A DNA stretch of 64,000 bases, from assembly GCA_030686995.1 (NCBI GenBank), contig CM060685.1:123128823-123192822 (forward strand). The letters run 5' to 3'. Position 1 is the first letter of the stretch. Each line of letters starts with the position of its first letter. A program made the translations under genes and the position numbers. This document shows, one piece after another, positions 24,471-36,104 of this stretch. This DNA comes from Artemisia argyi. Lineage: Eukaryota > Streptophyta > Magnoliopsida > Asterales > Asteraceae. A model generated the notes under the pieces. It had not been told where the DNA came from. It saw nothing but the letters and a program-made list of their open reading frames with translations, and made no database searches.

Positions 24471-24756
24471 TTAAAATTACCTTCTGGTTTAAAAAGTGAC
24501 AAACCATAGGGCAACGATCTATTCATATAATTATAACTGTATGACATGAGTTTTTCGGTTTAGTTGCTTTGATTGATGAACCCACATCGCTCAATGAAAG
24601 GAAATTTTGATGCTATTTATATCATTGTGTATAAGGTATGCTCACTTGTGATTTGTGTTATATATTTGAGCGTTACTATGAATGAGTTACGGAGTATGTC
24701 TCTTTACTCTTTCATATAATCGCTTAAAGAGTACATAAATTTCGTTTTGTGTGTGT

Positions 24757-24796
<40 letters not shown>

Positions 24797-25747
24797 CTCC
24801 TATATAGACACATGTATGTGCGTAAATACTAAATAGGCTAAGAGGAAAAAAATTAAAGGAGATGCAACTGTCAGATATACATAGAAATTCATTAATTACC
24901 TGAATCATGTACATAAAACTCTTAAATTTTACAATGTAAAAACTAAAGTAAACTTCATAAAACGTTGAATCAAGAAATCTAAATTAAATAGACATAATAG
25001 GTGTCTTAAATGTGGGATTTCTTAAAACCAAACCAGCACAAATACATTTGATTCGAACTATAAAATATATACTAGTCCTCTTAGCTGTGACGTTTGGCAA
25101 TCATTAACATATACACGGGGTTCTTAATAAGGTTGTAGCTGATGAGGCTGACAATCTCCAAGAGTCAAGAAGGACGTCTACCGAAAGGATCCCGTTGACC
25201 GTTGAGAAGGCTTCCAGTTTTCATTAGATCAAAACACTGAAATTTTCTCATGATATGTTACCAATTAGCTTCCTATTGCCTCCTGCATCACTTGCTGTTT
25301 TTTTAATTTGCTGCCAAAACCATATCTTGTAATTTTTCTTACAGTCAAGCTTTGCATACTCTAAATGTACGTTATAATAGACTCGTGTGTTATGAAAACC
25401 ATCAGTATATCAGAGTCATGATTGTGAAAAGGAAATAGTAAATGCGTTGGTGTGCAACTGTGCATCTACGGAGAAAATCTCCCTGTACTGTATATGGCAC
25501 TTGTAGTACATGTATACGTGTATTTCATGATTTAAACTTTGAACTCAAAGTTTTACAAATAAATAAAATTTAATAAAGAAGAAAGATAGTATCTTATCAC
25601 CACAACATGAAGATCACTACTTGCAACCGCAAACTGCACAAACAACAACACTACACCGACTTAGTTTTGATCTTATAAACTCTACCGAAAACTAAAAACC
25701 TAGGGCCCTTAACCTTGAAAAGTCAAAACTGCCCAAAAACCACTATA

Positions 25748-25927
25748 TCAAATAGTCAAATTCTCTTGAATCCCAAGGAACGACCCAATAATTTGGCCGC
25801 CTACATCTGGGAAATTTACATGTCCTGGAAGAGATTTAACTTTGCCTCTTTGGTCCACTGCGACAGGATATTTCATTAGATGGCCCCTCATTTCCGTTGC
25901 CTCATCAGATGCAAACTGTTTCCAATT
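25748..25927 (-). pseudogene. Truncated copy of phospholipase D exon 10
   Basis: About 180 bp matching the 3' end of the PLD coding region (27622-27801) almost base for base, including the final codons and TGA stop (25748-25750). On its 3' side the match continues through the PLD 3' flank ('gaaaagtcaaaactgccc'). It breaks off abruptly at about 25927, inside the exon, where the next repeat unit begins. There is no upstream exon, splice acceptor or HKD motif, so it cannot encode an enzyme. The retained stretch has no premature stop, so the duplication is not old. Gene-prediction tools may wrongly attach it to PLD. Confidence 0.85.
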
Positions 25928-27600
25928 TCATAACTTTATATTAAAATTGTAAAAATAACAATTGCATTTGGAACTTTGCCTAATGTTGGTGTCCTTCACC
26001 CATTAATTGTGACATTGTAATCGTTTAACTGTAAGATAACAAATTACCATTATATACATTGGGATTTCAGCATATATGTATTTATGATGCATATATTTAA
26101 CTGCTTCTTCTACCAAGTTTATTAGGAGGGTAAAACATATTTTCATGACTCATTTTCGCTATATGTTGTTGCGTCTGGCGATCAGAGCAAAAGAGGATTG
26201 AAGCTTCTTATTTGCGATGAAGGCGACAAACTCACAAACAGGACAACAAACTTGTCTACAAGGGTAAAACATATTTCCATGCTTGCATTTATTTAACTGC
26301 TTCTTCTACCAAGTTTATTATGAGATGGAACATATTTTCATGACTCATTTTTGCTTTTAGGATATTATGACATGAGCTCGACATGAGTTTTTTGGTGTGG
26401 TTGCTTTGATTGATGATCCCACATCGTTCAATGAAAGGAAATTTTGATATTATATATACCATTGTGTAGAAGGCATGATAATTTGGGATTTGTGTTAATA
26501 TTTGAGAGTTGGTATTAAAGAGTTAAATCTTTTGACTCTTTGATAGGCCTCTAACATAAATTTCATTTTTTTTTTTTTTTTTTTTTTTTTTAATTGCAAA
26601 TTTGTATAAGTTCTTGATAATTTTTAACTTGAATATTTCTACAGATACATTTATGTGCGTAAATACTAAATAGGATAAGATGAAAAATAAATAAATATAA
26701 ATAAGAGTGATGCAACTGTCATATATATCGAAGTTCATTAATTACTTGAATCATGTATTCATGCACCTAAAACTCTTAAATTTTACACTGTAAAAACTAA
26801 ATTAAACTTCACAAATTGTTAAATCAAGAAATCTAAATTAAATAGACATGATAGGTGTGTTAAATGTGGGATTTCTTAAAACCAAACCAGCACAAAAACG
26901 TTTGATTTGAGATTGAGTGATTAAAACACCCTTATTATCATTATTCGAACTAGAAAATATAACTAGCCCTCGATTAGCTGTGACGTTTGGTAATCATTAA
27001 CATATGCACGGGGTTCTTATAAGGTTGTAGCTGATGAGGCTGACAATATCCAAGAGTCAAGAAGGACATCTACTGAAAGGATACCGATGACAACACTGAA
27101 ATTTTCTCATTGTCTCCTGCATCACTAGCTGTTTTTTTTTAATTTGCTGCCAAAACCATATCTTGTATGTTTTCTTATATGTATATGATGTCCATAGAAT
27201 GAAGACCTGGGCAATGAATACACAAATATCTCTTACAGTCAAGCTTTGCATACTCTATATGTACTTTATTAGACTAGTGGCGTTATGAAAATCAGCAGTA
27301 TATCAGAGCCATGATTATGAAAAGGAAATAGTAAATGCGATGGTGTGTGCATGTACAGAGACAATTTCTGTGTACTGTATATGGCACTTGTATACTGGAC
27401 ACATATACGTGTATTTCATGATTTAAACTTTAAACTCAAAAACTTTTACAAATAAATTAAATTTAATAAAGAAGGTAGCCAAATGTACATATCTTATAAA
27501 CCGCAAACTGCACAAACAACATCACTATACACATAATTAGGTTTGATCTTATACAATAACGAAAACTAAAAACCTAGGGCCCTTAATCTTGAAAAGTCAA
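25928..27600. repeat. Direct-repeat unit 3, running into the intact PLD 3' end
   Basis: Starts within the block 'cataactttatattaaaatt' (unit 2 equivalent near 24066), so it lacks the first 230 bp of the unit. It contains the 'aactgcttcttctaccaag' block twice (26100 and 26298), the T-run (about 26566-26591), 'cattaacatatgcacgggg' (26998) and 'cagtcaagctttgcatactc' (27237). It then continues into the real PLD 3' UTR and exon 10. It is therefore the ancestral, gene-attached unit. Confidence 0.7.
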
Positions 27601-27621
27601 AACTGCCCGAAAACACTCTTA

Positions 27622-30600
27622 TCAAATAGTTAAATTCTCTTGAATCCCAAGGAACGACCCAATAATTTGACCGCCTACATCTGGGAAATTTACATGTCCT
27701 GGAAGAGATTTAACTTTACCCCTTTGGTCCACTGCGACAGGATATTTCATTAGATGGCCCCTCATTTCTGTTACCTCATCAGATGCAAACTGTTTCCAAT
27801 TAGCTTCGGATAATGCTCTCACGTGTCTTACACATTCGATTGATTCTGGCTGTGTAAATCGGTCATCGACAAGACCAAGATGCTCGGCCCAAAGAGACAT
27901 TCGGTATCCATATACCTAGAAAAGAAAGTGTAAATATTTAGCAACATACAAGTTCAAGATGATCTGAATTTACACTACTGATATATGCCTCCATTCATTT
28001 TAATTACATTCCTTTACTAATTATCTGATTCAATTTCTAGTTCTAAACTTCCAATATTTGTTTCTCCGGTATTACTACAAAATAACTATTCACAATCTAT
28101 GAGTTTTACCTGCCCTCGTGGACTGGAGAGTTTGGTAGCCCAAGTATGATGAGGTTGGTAGGCTCCCATTGCAATCTCTGTGTCTCGGGTTCCTTCCAAA
28201 GAGCGTTGATTAATGTTTGCAGATCCAATAATTACATACTCGTCATCAACTATCATGCCTTTCGAATGAACATAAATCATGAATCGCCGGCTCTTAGCAG
28301 CAAGTCCCTAAAATTACAATAGTTTTACACAGATTAGATAAGTTCTCTGAATGAAAGCGTCAACGGATGGCTAGATATAACAATTCAGGTGAATTCACAA
28401 GGATTATATACTGTGGGGCACCGCTTCAAGGAATTCATGATCAGGGGGATATATGGATGTCAGTCTAAGTGATTATCGTGACTAATAATCAGCTAGTGTT
28501 TGGTAAAACTGATTCTAATTATTTAGGATAAAAGTTTTATTTGGATAAACTGGTTAAGAAGGTGCCGTGAGTAAACCAATCAATGAGATAGGCGATATTA
28601 TGTAACTATCATTACTATCATTTGGGTTGCGATAATCTCTTTATCCAAACATTGCCATATTATTTTTTTTCGTTGATATTATTATTCTTACATGCACTCA
28701 GAAGAAATTGATAATTTGAAGGCTGTTATAGGAAGGGAGTTAGAATTAAGGATCTAGGTCAACTTAAATATTTTCTCGGGATGGAAAGTGCTGGAACACA
28801 CTAGGGAATATCAGTGTCACAACCAAAGTACACCCTCGACTTCTAACAGAAATCAGCTTTACTCGGGTGTAAACCTGCTAATATACCCATATAGCCTGGT
28901 AAACAAGTTCAAAATGGATGGGTTAGGAGAAATAACAGACAAGGCACGTATCAACTACTTCTACGGCAATTAACCTATTAGCACATATTGATCAAATATA
29001 GGCGTCATGAGCATGGTTAGTAGATACATTAACATTCTAACTAAACGACCATCTTGAAGCAGTTTCAGATTTCTCACTATCTAAAAAGGAATCCTGGATA
29101 TGGACACTTTTCTTGGAAAACCAACTAAAGAAATGTTCGTTTCTACACCGATGAAAACTGAGCAGGCCTAGAGCTGATTTAATGTTCGTTTTGGGAAACT
29201 GGTTACATGAAGAAAAAACAGCTTGTTGTTTCAAGAATTAACGCTGAAGAGTTTAAAGCAATGTGTCAAGTGATATATGTGGGCAATCTGTTAGAAAGGA
29301 TGCTCAAGAAGATGAAAATCAAAAGCCGTGGACCAATATTGAAATTGCAAAAAACTCAGTCACAAGTACATGGAAATCGACCAACACTTCATCAAAGAAA
29401 AACTAGAAGAAGGACAATTTAATGTCTGTAGCTAAGATATGTTCCATCTAATTTTTAGTTGGAGGATATACTCACAAAGGCCCCACAGATGAACACATTT
29501 ACTTTTCTGAATAGCGAGCTGGATATAACAGATTATCATAACCAGCTTGATGGGGAGTATAGAATTGATTCAAATGCAAGTTCCTAGATTATATGGACCA
29601 AGTGAAATAAAGAATAAGTCACGCTAGTGCACATTCAGTTCAGATATTCTCTGCATTTTCTTAGTGATAAGCACTAGTATTTCCTACTTTTAAAAGTTCT
29701 GTTTCTTACACGTCTCTTATTATTTCAAGAAATATGATATAAAAGCTGAGTGATGTAAATTCATTTCATAACCATAGTCAGGAGTATGCCTAAAAATAGA
29801 TATGAGATAAGCCTTAATCGTGAGTCGTGACACATTCCAAAACTAGACGTTGGATTTATCTTGTAACAAATCTCATCAAAATCTTAGAGGTTGAATATTA
29901 TGGTATTTCAACCTCAAAAATTTCAGATGTCATTAATTTTGTACCATGTCCTCCCTTCTTTGTATTATGCATCCCATATTGATAAATACTTAAGAGGGGA
30001 GGGGACCTAATATCACATTCATACTCCTAAATCAATGGAAGTCATGAAAAAACATGTTATATGATCCAAGCAAAAATAGAGCCTAAACTGTTCAAATTTA
30101 TCTGCTTTTCGGAAGGAAGTGATACTTCCCAGGTATTTGAATGTGCTTCGAAAGTGATTCTTCTGATATGGTCCTTTATGTATCTTTTTAGGCCAAAGTA
30201 ATTAGATTTAAGGAAGCAGGTTTTGGAAAAACTGTAAGTTAATGTAGATAATGTAAATTTGACTATCAACATGTAGACAGAGAAACATAACACACCTGGG
30301 GAGTATTACCCAAACTAGGGCTCTCGTTACCAATATTATTGACTGGACCAGCAGCTTCACGGTTTCCAAGACAAAAGAAATTCAAATAATCTTCTGGTGA
30401 ATATGCTCCTTCGAGTCCAACTTCTACCAAAGCCTTGTGGATGGTCTCATACATCATTTGCATTGTCTTGTTCTGAAATTTATAAGAATGATGTTGATAT
30501 CATAATAGTGAGACAAAACATACATATTGACTTTTTTTCAGGTCAAACAAACCATTAGCGTTTTTAACTATACCTGCCAAAATAGAATACGTTGTGTGGC

Positions 30601-33600
30601 AGAGCCTGTAGGGACACCCTCCGGCCACATAGGGATGACGATATATACAGCAAACCTTTCATTTGCTTTAATTTTACTAACAATTTTAAGCGCAATTTCC
30701 ATTGGGATCAAATTGTTGGCACCTAAGAAACATAATCAAGTGTGGAAAAGCTTTGATTAATTTTTTTTTTTTTGAACTCATAAGCAATGAATTTACATCA
30801 AAGAATTGATCATTACCCAAGTCTTTATATGAAGTCCAATTGTAAGATGATCCAATAAAGTATTGGTTCTCGATATATATGAAATGCTGGGCAGAACGGA
30901 TAGCCTTCACATACGCTGAATGTATGCTCATATCAATCATCACATTCTTCCCGCAAACCAAATGCTGTCCATACAAGTTTATTGATAAAAAATATACTCA
31001 TCAATGAAAATCAACTTATATTAAAGAATGAGATTTCTAAAATGAGATACATAGAATGCTGATCATATCTCACACCTTGGTAGTAGCTTTCTGCGGGTCC
31101 TTTGGAAATCCTTTAACAGAGTTTGAATCTATTGAGCGGAAAATCTGCATCATGTAAAAGACGAAACATATTATATTAAAGCATAACAATTAAAAAATGT
31201 CAAATAAGATGATATCAATTTATTTACCTGTACATGCCACCCTTCGGGATCCTGATCACTAACGTAAGGGAGATCATTTACACCCAAAAGTTCAGGAACC
31301 CTTTCAATTCTGAGCAAAGCATCATCATATGAAGTCTTTAATTTTTTCAGACCATGAGGTTTCGAAGCCTTTAGCCATCGTTCCTCAAAGTTGGTCAAGA
31401 CGTCGTATGCTGCTGGACCATCAATTCTACTATGCATGTCATGCCATGGTTCTCTCGGACAACCCGGAAGATTTCCCTGTTATGAAAATAAGAATTTATA
31501 TACTCAACAGGGTATTAAGGTTGTTTTACTTTTAGTGTTTTCAGAAAATGTAATTTGACTCAGACAAGTACCCTAAATATCAAGTAAAACACGGCTGAGA
31601 ACCCTGGTATACAGTATATCCAATGGGGGCTATGGGTACTAGATGGGGCAAAGGATGAACATTTGTTTAGAAATGCTTAATATATCCTAAATGGTGGCTA
31701 AATCGCTTTACCGAGAAAGAGTTTATTATTACTTTAGCAAAGTAGTTTTTATTGTCTTGTTAAATACAGTAATTACTAATTATTAGAAAATTTGAATAAA
31801 ATGGACAAAAATATTGGCACGTCCGCCAAACACAACTCATTTTGACCTTACCCATTGGGACCTGTATTCATATATCACCCAATTTGACGTTACCCAAGCC
31901 ACCCATTTTGTCATTTCTAATAGGCATAAACATAATAATGTCAACCCCTACTCATAATTTACATTAAAATAAAAAAAATAAAGAGAAATTAACTTTTTCG
32001 ATGATATTGGAGAAAATAATTATCAGGTGCAATTTTCTCTAATACCTTGAAATATTGGAGCTAAAAGTTCAAAGTCCATTTAAAAGAAGGAAGAATCGAG
32101 TGATTACCGTGAAAGTAGGATTATGGAAATCGTCCGCATGCACCGTCTCTAGAGTCCTAAACAAGGGATGTTGTGGAGAATCATATCGCCCATCACATAG
32201 GTCAAGTCCTCCAACAAAAGCTATAATTCTCTTTTTACCATATCCCGCATCAGTATCAACAATCACTGTTTTCTGATGGTGTGTATAGATAACTCCAACT
32301 TCCTATAACAGATTAAAGAACGAAATTCAGAAAAAATCTATCAATTTAGCAATTTCCCTCGACTATAGAGAACAACTCCAGTTCTAACTTCTAAACATTT
32401 TATAAAAAGGTGTTCTTATAACTGTAAAAAGATCTCTAATTTTTAAGCTGCCGAACTTGAATACTTAAAACACTAAGTATATGTTTTATTAAGAAAGCAT
32501 CCTTAGTTTCTTAGTACCTAAATTACACGATCGCACAATTAAATTTTGGTCATTGTTGCATACCTGCTTCTTCATCCAGCTGTGTCGTTTTCCAGCCATA
32601 CGTGGAACAAGCAGCACTTGCACCGAAGAATGCTTAAAAAACTGTCGAGTTTCTTCATCATGGGTGGCCATGAGTCCATCCTGAAATTTTAATATAGGAA
32701 TATGAAATTACTAAACTATCTCTTACTTAGTAAATACCATCTGAATAAGCTTATATTTTCTTACAAACAACTTACAATTTTGTAGCCCAAAATGTTCCTT
32801 GAAGTAGGATCATCCCAAACAAGAAGTAACACTCTCACACCTTCTTGTGATTTCAATTTCAAAAGATCTCCAAGGGTATATTCGTGAGTGTTACCCACAC
32901 CACGGACTAATTTGACCTTATGCCACACTGACCATCCCGTTATATAGATAAGATGACGAGCCTTACTTATTGAATCAAATATATCATTCCAACACGAACC
33001 GTGAACATAATGTGCTCCATGATCAAGCTTAAAATCTGGTAAAGACCCGCTGGGCACATGTGCATCTTGATACAGAGTCACCCTCCCACCTTTCCTTAAT
33101 GGGAAATAAGTCCCAGGAACCCCAAAATACTGAGGGTCGGATCCAACCCCATTATGATATGAAACCAAACTTTTCATTGAAAAGTATTGAATCGTGAGTC
33201 CTAAACCGGCTCCATTCTTACAAGGTCTTCCATTGGTATTTGTTAACGGAAAGAACCCTTCGATTTTATTTCCAGTATATAACTGTTCAACTGGAATTGC
33301 TACAATTCCTATAAGTTGAGACCCGACAACATCACTATCCTTAACAAGAAAATGGACTTCAGCAGCATGATGTGCAACGGGTACATTAAAATGCTGTTTC
33401 CAAACGGGATTTTCACTGTTACTAATCACATAAGTCCTTCCAATCACAGCAGTCGTTACAGCAATAGAAACATACGGATCACTCGTTATCTTATTCTTGC
33501 TTCCCGGCAGACTATTAAAAATTTCACCCATCGTTTTATGAAACATATCCATATTCGGAAGATTTTTCGCCTCGTGAATCCATATATCCAAATTCCCATG

Positions 33601-34401
33601 TAACAACAATACTTTCAAGGCCTTTTTATTAGGCGTCAACGGTACCATCTGATACTGTTGATTATTTTGTGGATCAATAAATGAAGGCGCGTGTCCAAAC
33701 ATAAGAGGTTGAGATAAATCAAGCGAACCACTATGAGACAAAGACCCTTCATAACTAGAAAACGAATCACTTGGACTATGCCCATACTCATACTTCGCAC
33801 TCACACTATGATAAATCGGAGCAGGTGCTGGTACCGGCCCCACCACCCCTGCAGCCGGTGCAGGTGGAGACGCAGGCGCAGACGGCACATTTTCCCCCAT
33901 AGATAAATTCGCAAACTGGTAATCTATAGGCGGATACAAACTCGGAGAGCTACTAGCCAGATAACCATCATCACTTATCGAAGGACGATTACTAGACACA
34001 TTACTCCCATTCCCACCAACACCATAACTTTCTTGGTGATACTGCGGCGGTAAAGGTGGAGCCGAGCTTTCATGATGGTGTGGCGGCGGTGGTGGAGGGT
34101 ACCCATTATATCCAGGTGGTGTACCTGCACCTGCACCACCTGGATACTGATACGGCCCCGGCCCTGATCCTGGTCCACCCGTAAAGGGCTGTGGAGAGGT
34201 TGGGTAGCCGTAATCCGGCCCCACGGAATGCGGTGGGGGCGGGGATTGATACGGCGAAGATGGATACGGATACGGATGTGGATACGGCGGATAAGGAGCC
34301 GAATTCGGAGGCGGGTATTGGGGATAATTCGCAGGGGGTGGATATTGAGGATAATTAGGATGATACCCATAAGGGTATTGATTATTATAATTATGATCCA
34401 T
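27622..34401 (-). CDS. PLDB1: Phospholipase D, beta class (10 exons, 1073 aa)
   Basis: Hydrolyses membrane phospholipids such as phosphatidylcholine to phosphatidic acid, a plant signalling lipid; beta-type enzymes depend on Ca2+ and PIP2. Exons in order: 34401-32776, 32680-32564, 32302-32108, 31476-31228, 31144-31076, 30964-30817, 30722-30574, 30472-30296, 28307-28110, 27915-27622. All junctions are GT-AG and in frame; total 3222 nt with TGA. Residues 1 to about 230 are a Pro/Tyr/Gly-rich N-terminus typical of PLD beta. A C2 domain follows at about 263-405 ([17 protein letters not shown]). HKD motif 1 (HQKTVIVD) starts at residue 590, followed by [24 protein letters not shown] precedes HKD motif 2 (HSKGMIVD), which starts at residue 924. 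The C-terminus ends ENLTI. I chose the start MDHNYNNQ; an in-frame ATG 11 codons upstream would add non-family residues. PLD beta rather than gamma is inferred from the long Pro-rich head. Intron 8 (1988 bp) holds a copia fragment. The gene converges on GET3. Confidence 0.95.
28410..28670. mobile_element. Possible small insertion (MITE-like) in PLD intron 8
   Basis: Contains 'gtgtttggtaaaactgatt' and 'tttatccaaacattgcc', words of the Tourist/hAT type, next to the copia fragment. I could not define matching ends or a target duplication. It may simply be intron sequence. Confidence 0.2.
28690..29530 (+). pseudogene. Decayed Ty1/copia pol fragment (RT to RNase H) in PLD intron 8
   Basis: On the strand opposite to PLD, short frame-shifted pieces read as copia reverse transcriptase and RNase H: '[15 protein letters not shown]' near 28750, '[17 protein letters not shown]' near 28940, '[18 protein letters not shown]' near 29210 and '[16 protein letters not shown]' near 29370. 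The order is that of the 3' third of a copia polyprotein. Several frameshifts and stops separate the pieces and no LTR pair is evident, so it is dead and old. Its position inside an intron has not disturbed the flanking PLD splice sites. Confidence 0.75.
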
Positions 34402-34901
34402 AATCAATAACCTAAAAACTAGCCTTTTCAACACATATTAATCATCAAAAACACAAATTTCCACAACAATAGTAAAATCTAAAACATGGGTTTTTATGGG
34501 ATTCCTAAAAAGATCCAAACTTTATAAAAAAAACACAAAAAAGATTCAATTTTTACCTTTGAATTTGATGGAAATGTGATAAAGATATGATGTTGAGAGA
34601 TGGGTATTTGAGATTATAACGTGTAGGAATGAATGTGGAAATTTCGTGAGAAAGAGTCTAAAACGCGAATTGTGGGTGAAAGTAATGATGTTGATGTGTG
34701 TCAAATTTGAAAGATTCAAGGGAGTTAAATTCTTGATGAACAACAAACAATTTGTGTTTTGAAGATATTTTTGTGTTGTGATTTGTGTTCTAGAACAAGT
34801 CTGAATTTTCGATATGTTTTGGGCAGGTGATTAGTTTAAGAATCACGATGTTTGGTAGTTGGTAGTTATCTTTGTTACCGATGGTACTAACAAGTAAATT
34901 G
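34402..34901 (-). promoter_or_regulatory. PLD 5' UTR and proximal promoter region
   Basis: About 500 bp between the PLD start codon and the Stowaway MITE. It is T-rich on the coding strand near the start and AT-rich overall. No single TATA box stands out and the transcription start is unknown. The MITE at 34904 bounds it upstream. Confidence 0.4.
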
Positions 34902-34903
34902 TA

Positions 34904-35116
34904 CTCCCTCCGTCCCATTTTAATTGTCCGTGGGCCCGAATTTGACCGTAAATATTTTTGTTTATATTATATAACACTTGATGAAATTTATATCATTGAA
35001 AAGTTCGTTAAACGAACTTTTCAATGATATAAATTTCATCAAGTGTTATATAATACAAACAAAAATATTTACGGTCAAATTCGGGCCCGCGGACAATTAA
35101 AATGGGACGGAGGGAG
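34904..35116. mobile_element. Stowaway MITE, near-perfect palindrome, in the PLD promoter
   Basis: A 213-bp element flanked by TA (34902-34903 and 35117-35118). The ends are CTCCCTCCGTCCCATTTTAA, the Stowaway signature. The two halves are inverted copies meeting at 35010, with very few mismatches (for example GTGGGCCC versus CGCGGGCCC), so the whole element can fold into one hairpin of about 106 bp. It lies about 500 bp upstream of the PLD start codon and encodes nothing. Confidence 0.93.
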
Positions 35117-35118
35117 TA

Positions 35119-36104
35119 GTTAATCTCACACGTCAGGCCGAAAGCAACTCTGGAACTCGAGATAGTTGTTGTAGATGAAAATTGAGTGGCCGCTAAAAGA
35201 TAAGAGATTAATGTTCTATGTCCATCAGGGCGGTCTTGAGTTTTCGGATGCCCAGAGTAGTCAATAAACGACACAGAAAATTTTGTGTGAACTTAGTAAA
35301 GCTAGGCGGCTCATCTCATGCCAATAGAGAACCCAACCGCGAAACTAAGATGGTTTTTTAGTTAAAGTGAAGATAAATTGATAAAAGAAATCAATATGTC
35401 AAATCAGGTCGGGTCGGATCAAATCCAATATTAACATAGAAAGAATACATAAAACATTAAAGCATATCAACTTATATACAATACAAATCTTGTTTACCTA
35501 GTTTTAGAGATTTAAATAAATAAATAAGTTATTCAATATCAACTTATATGGTTATTGAAGACTTAAATTCATATAATGTTTATGGATAATTACATATCTT
35601 GACTTAAGAAAAATTATGTTTGTGTTTATAATAAAAAGCACATGTAAATTACTCCATAAAAATTACACTAAACGTGCATACTTTCAAAAATGGTTGGTTA
35701 TCCCATATGTATCACATAATACAAATTTTAGAAGGGAAAAAAAATAAAATAAAAAATAAAAACACTTACCTTGGGAACCAAAATTCAAACCCCTGCAAAA
35801 GCAAATAAGGAGTAATTAAGTATGTTTTATTTTATCTCTCTTTCTACTTACTTCTCATTCTTCGATTACTCTTTTATTTGCCGGCAGACAAGCAAACTTT
35901 TCAGTTAACACTTTATAAAGTCAACAATGAGTAAACTTAAACACACTTAACTGTTAACTCTCACAGACAAACACCTCTAAAATTCCATTCCAAAGGCAGC
36001 GGCGCAGCGCTGAAAAATGATGGTTCCGGTAATTAATGCCCCCACTATTCTATAATTAGCAAGTTTAAAGTATGAATTTTAAGTTTTTCTAAGTATAGAA
36101 TTGT
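35119..36104. other. Intergenic DNA upstream of PLD
   Basis: No confirmed feature. AT-rich, with simple 'aaataaaataaaaaataaa' near 35740. At 35990-36030 a GC-rich leader-like stretch runs 'aaaggcagcggcgcagcgctg', then ATGATGGTTCCG and a splice-donor-like GTAATT. It could be the 5' end of a gene whose rest is displaced by the transposons to the right, but nothing else supports that. Confidence 0.35.

Larger units (their letters stand above)
23838..25927. repeat. Direct-repeat unit 2 of the array downstream of PLD
   Basis: Begins with 'agaccacctttaaacac' like unit 1 and ends inside a copy of the last phospholipase D exon. It shares 'aactgcttcttctaccaa' (24260), the T-run then 'acatgtatgtgcgtaaatac' (24810), 'cattaacatatacacgggg' (25105) and 'cagtcaagctttgcatactc' (25345). 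Homopolymers occur at about 24030-24060 (A) and 24749-24796 (T). A foldback insertion near 24330-24470 is not present in unit 3. Confidence 0.7.

Noticed and set aside
25748..25927. A second functional phospholipase gene
   Set aside because: Only the last 60 codons are present, with no acceptor, upstream exons or HKD motif.
33975..34370. Arg/Ile-rich and other overlapping frames in the PLD first exon
   Set aside because: Shadows of the Pro/Tyr-rich repeats of PLD exon 1 in other frames.
35990..36030. First exon of an unknown gene (ATGATGGTTCCG then GTAATT)
   Set aside because: Leader-like composition and a donor-like site only; no further exon was found before the transposon block.
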